This document shows positions 58,866 through 64,000 of a DNA stretch of 64,000 nt, piece by piece. The position numbers and the translations under genes were made by a program. The notes under the pieces were generated by a model. The model did not search any database and was not told the DNA's origin. It was given only the letters and a program-made list of their open reading frames with translations. Position 1 is the stretch's first letter; each line of letters starts with the position of its first letter. Source of the DNA: Erigeron canadensis (Eukaryota > Streptophyta > Magnoliopsida > Asterales > Asteraceae); NCBI RefSeq assembly GCF_010389155.1, contig NC_057762.1:6187513-6251512 (forward strand), in the 5' to 3' direction.

Positions 58866-59423
58866 ATGTCCGAAAGATATGAAAAAACTCTTCAGGAATG
58901 GTATGATAAATCCCGAGTTGCAGGCCTTGATTATCTAAATCTAGAACTACCAAGTTATAGTAAATCAGTAACTAAAGAAAATATTTCCTTTTATTGTTTT
59001 CATAGTTCAAAAACTCAACATGTTTCATCCTCAGAAAGCCCTCATTTAAACTTTATTTCAGATAATCTTTTATCTTTAGAAAATAACCTTAGTAGAATAT
59101 TTGATCAAGTTAATTTAGGTAATATAACAATCTTCAAACACTTGCACCAAATCCATAAAACCTTTGAAAATCACGAAGCTCACATTGAAATCCTCAAGAG
59201 AAACCAAGACCAAATCCTGAGAAGGATAACTCAATTCACCTCAGAAATAGAAAATCAAAAACCACTCACTGTTAGACAAGTTACAGAACTTGTCGAACAA
59301 ATAGCACAACAACCCAAAATAGCTAAAGCTGAAGCCTTAAGGTTAACTGAAAACCTTGAAGTCCAAGTCAAAGAGATACAAGATGGAACGATGACAGGTC
59401 AATTATTGGTACCATGGAAATAG
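58866..59423 (+). CDS. Badnavirus-like ORF1 protein (endogenous pararetrovirus)
   Basis: 185 residues. The start has the EWYDKSR..LDYLNLE signature of badnaviral ORF1 (P1) proteins, whose role is poorly known (virion-associated). The second half is Leu/Glu/Lys-rich and likely coiled coil. It is longer than usual ORF1 proteins and no separate ORF2 follows, so an ORF1-ORF2 arrangement may have been altered. Frame intact. Integrated copy in plant DNA, not a free virus. Confidence 0.6.
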   Translation: MSERYEKTLQEWYDKSRVAGLDYLNLELPSYSKSVTKENISFYCFHSSKTQHVSSSESPHLNFISDNLLSLENNLSRIFDQVNLGNITIFKHLHQIHKTFENHEAHIEILKRNQDQILRRITQFTSEIENQKPLTVRQVTELVEQIAQQPKIAKAEALRLTENLEVQVKEIQDGTMTGQLLVPWK

Positions 59424-59461
59424 ATATACGATGACAGCTCGTATATATTGTCCCCGATATC

Positions 59462-60121
59462 ATGACTAGTATTCAAGATTTTCGAAATCACTTTCAAATT
59501 TCAATCCAGACAAGAGGATATGAAGAATGGGTAGGTGGAGAGTCCAACTTGCTTATCACAAAAGCACTGATTGGGCGAATAACGAATACCAGTGTTACAG
59601 GTTTCAGATACAATGTTCAAAACGTATCTGAATACCTTGTATCCAATGGAATTTGTGCAATCACGGGTGATAGATGGACAACAGCCCAATTGGAAGGCCA
59701 GAGGTGGATCCTGAAGAAAAGCAAGATGGTGCAACCAAAAGTTCCGAGAAGAGTTAGTACTGGAACACGCACAGATGGAACAGTCTCTCTAAGGTTTACA
59801 AACCATAAAGCAGCACCAATAGTTGGAGAACCTGCCTACAACAACAAAGGCATGGAGCGTGAGGAATTTGATGCTGTTTTTGCAGATTCTGAAAGGAGAC
59901 ATTTCCTTAATAATGGAATGTCCCCTAAGATTATCCTAAGGTATGAAGCTGAAAGTAAACAAAGATCGATTCTGCAACAAAAAAAGAAGAAGGAAGTTTG
60001 GGATACCCTTGGAGAACCATCTGGAAAATATGATTACATGGTGAAATACTCATCACCACCAAGTTCAGAAATATCCATAGAAGATATAATCCCAACAGTC
60101 TGGGGAGAAGTGAGAAGATGA
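59462..60121 (+). CDS. Movement-protein-like N-terminal part of the pararetroviral polyprotein
   Basis: 219 residues starting 38 bp after ORF1. Contains LITKALIGRI, YNVQNVSEYL and SLRFTN segments that recall the 30K-type movement domain at the N-terminus of badnaviral ORF3 polyproteins. The family protein opens plasmodesmata for cell-to-cell spread. The frame ends at a TGA (60119-60121), where a continuous polyprotein would be expected, so this copy is truncated. Assignment is from motif memory. Confidence 0.5.
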   Translation: MTSIQDFRNHFQISIQTRGYEEWVGGESNLLITKALIGRITNTSVTGFRYNVQNVSEYLVSNGICAITGDRWTTAQLEGQRWILKKSKMVQPKVPRRVSTGTRTDGTVSLRFTNHKAAPIVGEPAYNNKGMEREEFDAVFADSERRHFLNNGMSPKIILRYEAESKQRSILQQKKKKEVWDTLGEPSGKYDYMVKYSSPPSSEISIEDIIPTVWGEVRR

Positions 60122-60903
60122 TACTGATGAAACAAAAGTAGTATGTGTCGGATATTCAGAAGATAGATAAAAGTATTTCAGAATATGGAAGAAAAATGGC
60201 TAGTTATGATAGTTCAAGCAACACCCAAAGTGAAGATGAAGGTGCTGGGCGCATACGCACAAAAGAAGTTTCCAAAAGCCTATGGCAGGACTATGATTGG
60301 GAAGATGGGAAAAGCGGACTCGACATCTATTAAACAAGACCTAGAACAAAGCCATACCATGCCCTCGGGAGAAACTAGTGATGATTGCCATGAATGCAGC
60401 CCTCCTGCTAATCCGGCCATTTCCGAACCTGTCTTTCTCATCCCATTCAATGGAGGACTTTTAAATTATTGCGATTCCCAGCCCCCTTAGCTTATTATTT
60501 TATATATATCTATCTATATTATTTTATAAGGTTCCAAACCTCAGCTCGGCTAAACAGGCTCAATGATCTCTTTCTTCGCTTCGATAGGCCGGTACGGCGC
60601 TGAGATGATAACTTTGCATCATCATCTCAATGCAGAAGGTGGTGGGATTTATGGTAAATCTTCTGTAGCGTCCTATCAAAACCAAAATATGGTGCAAGGT
60701 GAGGGTAATTCTGTTGCGTCCTATCAGTCCCAACTGATGCAAGGAACAGAACCCTCAGTATCCTACCAGAATGAGGAATTGATGCAAGGTATGGAATCTG
60801 AAGATGAAGATTATTTAGCAGGATATTCTCAGGATCAATTGGAACCTGGTAATACTCCTGTTAACTGGAATCCCACACCTGTACAAACTTACAACAGTGG
60901 TGA
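60122..60903 (+). pseudogene. Broken middle of the pararetroviral polyprotein
   Basis: Coding-like pieces in different frames: 60145-60333, then up to 60490, then 60563-60931 with repeated SVASYQ and LMQG motifs. Stops at 60331, 60488 and in an AT-rich patch (60490-60535) separate them. The 60563 frame runs into the next frame over at about 60904-60931. These are breaks of an old integrated copy. Confidence 0.6.
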
Positions 60904-63900
60904 ATGCTCGTTACCATACCATATGTTTTAAAAGAGAATTATGAGGAAAAGTATGAAAACAATGAAACCTTTGATACTCCTTGTTTCGATGCAAATCGTG
61001 ACCTGGTGACAAAAATCAGGAAGCAAAAATACAGGGGATCAAAAGGAAACAGAAGGTGTAGTAACTGCTCAGGAAAGCATGGCTCTCATAGTATATTCTG
61101 TAACCAGTATGAAGAAAGTGAGCCAGAATGCACTCAAGCCGGTTACGTTCTTGGTGAAGAACCCAACTGGGATTACCCCTCATTGCAGAAATTTGTACAA
61201 GCAGCAGAAAAGCTTGGAGCAAAACAAGATCGAGGTTATAGTAGCGTAACCTCTGGCTTTAAACCACCTACTGAGCCATTAATGAGCGAGGTTGGTTATC
61301 CACCAGCCACCGGAACAGGTCAGATTCCAAGTTTTGATCTTAATGGGGTAAAAACTAAGTTATCTAAGGTTAAGGCCGAAGATACTCTTGGCTATGGTAT
61401 GTGGAATCTCCCCACAGCAGGAGTAAACCAAGGAGTGATGCTGGTCCTACCAATGGATGTAGGGCTATATGAAGAAGTGATTGCAAGATGGGAATCTGTT
61501 ACTCCTAATGTAATAGATAACCCACACATGGTATGGACATCAAAGCAACAAAAGGTAACTTATATTGAAAATCTCCTCAGAGATACTGAAAAGAAGACTT
61601 TCATTCAATGGCGAATGGCGTTCCCCGAAGATTATCAAGCTCTGGTAGAAATTGCTGACGATACTCAAAATATCCTTTCTCAAATAAGAAGGATATTCTT
61701 GCTTGAAGATCCCTATCAAGGGAGCACAGAGGAACAAAATAGGGCCTATAATGATCTTGAAAGGTTAACATGTGATAACCCTAAAGACATTTTTAGGTAC
61801 CTAGACCAGTTTAAGGCATTAGTTGCAAAGTCCGGAAGAATGTATTTTGAAGAAACAACTGAGAAGCTTTTTCGGAAAATGCCTCCACTACTGGGGAATG
61901 ATATAAGAAAGAAGTGGTATGAAAAGCATCCATCAACAACAGCGGCAGTAGTACCTGTAATATGGTTTACTTATAATTACCTAAAGGAGATGTGCAGTCA
62001 AGCTGCCCTTCAAAGAAGCTTAAAAGATCTCTCCTTTTGTGGCCAAATAAAAATTTCTGGCCAATACTCAACAGACAAGAAGTATGGCCTAAGAAAGGCA
62101 ACAAAGTACAAAGGCAAACCTCATGACTCTCATCTTAGAGTCTTCAAAACAAAGCATGCTGACCGAATGAGAACCCGCAAATGCAAATGTTTCATTTGTG
62201 GAGAAGAAGGCCATTTTGCAAGGGAATGCAAAAGCTCGAGAGGAAATATGACAAGAGCTGCCATGCTAAAAGAAACAGAGCTACCTGATGACTGTGATGT
62301 TTCTGTAGATATGGGCGATGAAGATTCTGATGGAATTTGTAGTCTCTCTGAAGGGGAATCGGCTGGAAAGACTAAAGAATATATAGCTAATGCTCTCACA
62401 ACAGGGCTTCCCGAAGAATGGGGATATGCATTCGTAGAAGGAAATCAAATTCCTACGAGATCACCAAATGCAAATTGGAGGTCATCATTGCCATTAAATG
62501 ATGAGCAGAAGAAGTGTATCAAACATGAGTTGGCAATAAACTCTGAAGTAGCCATAGAAAATGAAGGATGCTCTTTCTGTGGATTAAAAACTACAAAAAG
62601 GGTCAGAAGTCATTGTACAAAATGCTTACTAACAGCATGTAAGTTATGCTCAAAGTATTACTTACAACTAGAAGTAACCCCAGACCCACCAGAAGAAAAA
62701 GTTTATCACAATAAAGATGAGCTCCTTAATGAATTGCTCAGATACTGCATACATCTTTCAAACGAAAATGAAAGGCTTAAGAAGCAGATGGAAAAGAGCC
62801 TTGAGCAAGATGCAGAAGACCTTAAAGGAAAATGCGCCTTTAAAGAAAGTGAGAAAGAAGAGCTGGTAAAAGAATGGGAGGAATTGGTTAATAGACAAAA
62901 TCAACCACTTAAAATTAAAGATGAAAAGGAAGGTACCAACGGATTAAAGAAGAACACAGGATTACTTGATCCTAATAATGAAAAGGATAAGGAAGTCCTG
63001 AAAAGAAGAGGGCTGAACCCAGCTAACCTGAAGAATTACGCTGATAGCGACCCAGAAGTAGATGAGGTTAGAGAAATGGAGCATGCACTGGTTATTATTG
63101 AGCAAGCTAACCTTGTGCAAGAATTAGAGACCGTTAAAATGGGTCTTAAAAAGAAGAAAGTCATAAACAGGTTGTATAATCTGCCTGTCACATTTGACAT
63201 CCCAGGTGTCGAAAGGTTCACTGTCAAAGCAATTCTTGACACAGGATGTACTACGTGTTGTGTCGACAGAAATGCTGTTCCGGTAAAGGCCATTGAAAAA
63301 TGCCTTTACTTCGTTAAGTTCTCAGGAATTAACTCCGTTCAAGAAGTTGATGAAAAGCTGAAAGGTGGACAAATGGAGATAGGAGAATACAAATTCAGAA
63401 TTCCGTTTACATATTGTTTCCCTATGGGAATGAGAGATCTTGATGGCATAGAAATGCTCATTGGCTGTAATTTTCTTAAAAGCCAACAAGGAGGGGTTCG
63501 TTTAGAAGGTAATACAGTCACTTTCTACAAGGGAATAACAACAATCCAGACAAAGCCAGAAGCGGAGATACAAGGATGTGCTATACAAGAAATGGAGCTA
63601 GAAGAAGATGAGTTTTTGGCCATTAGTGAAGCTGTGTTCTTCAATATTGGTCACACAAGTATAACATTCCAACAGAAGTTTAAACCTTTATTAGAAAGGT
63701 TAAAGCAACAAGGTTATATTGGGGAGGAACCATTGAAGCATTGGCAAAAGAACCAGATCAAGTGCAAATTGGATATCATTAATCCTGATATCACAGTTCA
63801 AGATAAACCCCTAAGCCATGTCACGCCGGCCATGAAGGAGCAATTTCAGAAGCATATCAAAGCCTTGCTAATACCGGGAGTTATCAGACCAAGCAAAAGC

Positions 63901-64000
63901 CGTCATAGGACCATGGCAATGATGGTCAATTCTGGAACATCAGTTGACCCCAAGACCGGGAAGGAGATAAAGGGAAAAGAGAGGATGGTGTTTAATTACA
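60904..64000 (+). CDS. Badnavirus-like polyprotein: coat, protease, start of RT (runs off the window)
   Basis: Open for over 3 kb from an ATG overlapping a TGA (TGAATG, 60901-60906) to the window end. The coat region ends in a CCHC knuckle (CFICGEEGHFAREC, 62188-62229), followed by a second Cys/His cluster (62569-62655) of the kind seen in badnaviruses. A Lys/Glu-rich coiled coil comes next, then an aspartic protease (LDTGCTTCCVD, catalytic Asp at 63238) and GCNFLKSQQGGVR. The last 150 bp begin the RT (VIRPSKS). The open frame suggests fairly recent integration. Breaks upstream separate it from the movement part. Confidence 0.75.
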   Translation, partial: MLVTIPYVLKENYEEKYENNETFDTPCFDANRDLVTKIRKQKYRGSKGNRRCSNCSGKHGSHSIFCNQYEESEPECTQAGYVLGEEPNWDYPSLQKFVQAAEKLGAKQDRGYSSVTSGFKPPTEPLMSEVGYPPATGTGQIPSFDLNGVKTKLSKVKAEDTLGYGMWNLPTAGVNQGVMLVLPMDVGLYEEVIARWESVTPNVIDNPHMVWTSKQQKVTYIENLLRDTEKKTFIQWRMAFPEDYQALVEIADDTQNILSQIRRIFLLEDPYQGSTEEQNRAYNDLERLTCDNPKDIFRYLDQFKALVAKSGRMYFEETTEKLFRKMPPLLGNDIRKKWYEKHPSTTAAVVPVIWFTYNYLKEMCSQAALQRSLKDLSFCGQIKISGQYSTDKKYGLRKATKYKGKPHDSHLRVFKTKHADRMRTRKCKCFICGEEGHFARECKSSRGNMTRAAMLKETELPDDCDVSVDMGDEDSDGICSLSEGESAGKTKEYIANALTTGLPEEWGYAFVEGNQIPTRSPNANWRSSLPLNDEQKKCIKHELAINSEVAIENEGCSFCGLKTTKRVRSHCTKCLLTACKLCSKYYLQLEVTPDPPEEKVYHNKDELLNELLRYCIHLSNENERLKKQMEKSLEQDAEDLKGKCAFKESEKEELVKEWEELVNRQNQPLKIKDEKEGTNGLKKNTGLLDPNNEKDKEVLKRRGLNPANLKNYADSDPEVDEVREMEHALVIIEQANLVQELETVKMGLKKKKVINRLYNLPVTFDIPGVERFTVKAILDTGCTTCCVDRNAVPVKAIEKCLYFVKFSGINSVQEVDEKLKGGQMEIGEYKFRIPFTYCFPMGMRDLDGIEMLIGCNFLKSQQGGVRLEGNTVTFYKGITTIQTKPEAEIQGCAIQEMELEEDEFLAISEAVFFNIGHTSITFQQKFKPLLERLKQQGYIGEEPLKHWQKNQIKCKLDIINPDITVQDKPLSHVTPAMKEQFQKHIKALLIPGVIRPSKSRHRTMAMMVNSGTSVDPKTGKEIKGKERMVFNY

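Overview
The window is nuclear plant DNA: AT-rich, with spliced gene remnants, GT-AG introns and layer upon layer of plant transposable elements. Tekay-type chromoviral LTRs, Ty1/copia fragments and a badnavirus-like integrated pararetrovirus fit a eudicot. The look of the repeats suggests the daisy family (Asteraceae), but that is an inference from pattern memory, not a search. There is no bacterial-style operon, CRISPR array or rRNA here, and I recognise no tRNA gene.

Layout. 1-5031: right part of a CACTA (En/Spm-like) transposon carrying a spliced Ulp1-type peptidase tail, interrupted by a Helitron (2408-4832). 6.1-20.4 kb: an old, duplicated genic block with degenerate MBD9-like chromatin-protein exons (15.9-16.9 kb), a diverged promoter/leader copy at 6.2 kb feeding an inverted-duplication hairpin, repeated exon-like blocks, a hAT MITE and a small non-autonomous LTR element. 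20.4-25.3 kb: a non-LTR insertion and a gypsy solo LTR with a copia fragment nested in it. 25.6-46.3 kb: one Ty1/copia element on the minus strand, blown apart by nested insertions. Its RT is split by a composite LTR insertion (26966-30859) and its gag zinc knuckle by a solo LTR (33115-44960), which itself carries a very young full-length Ty3/gypsy Tekay-type element (33303-43605). Both copia LTRs and its 5-bp target duplication survive.

46.3-48.5 kb: a tandem duplication of a small Pro/His-rich reading frame. 49.7-54.6 kb: a large element with about 415-bp terminal inverted repeats (Mutator-like in form) carrying gene-like cassettes and itself hit by a gypsy solo LTR (50322-52917). 54.9-55.1 kb: a SINE-like insertion. 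55.36-55.63 kb: the first two exons of a DJ-1/PfpI gene, the clearest host gene in the window, with no further exons visible. 57.2 kb to the window end: a badnavirus-like endogenous pararetrovirus, from a promoter/primer-binding region through ORF1, a movement-protein-like ORF, a broken middle, and a 3.1-kb open frame with coat zinc finger, protease and the start of RT.

The points most worth following are the inverted duplication of an MBD9-like exon under a copied promoter (a possible small-RNA locus aimed at its paralogue), the LTR-like start of the pararetrovirus, and a gene-like cassette shared by two unrelated repeat contexts (29.3 and 53.5 kb). All element boundaries were read by eye from terminal motifs and target-site duplications.
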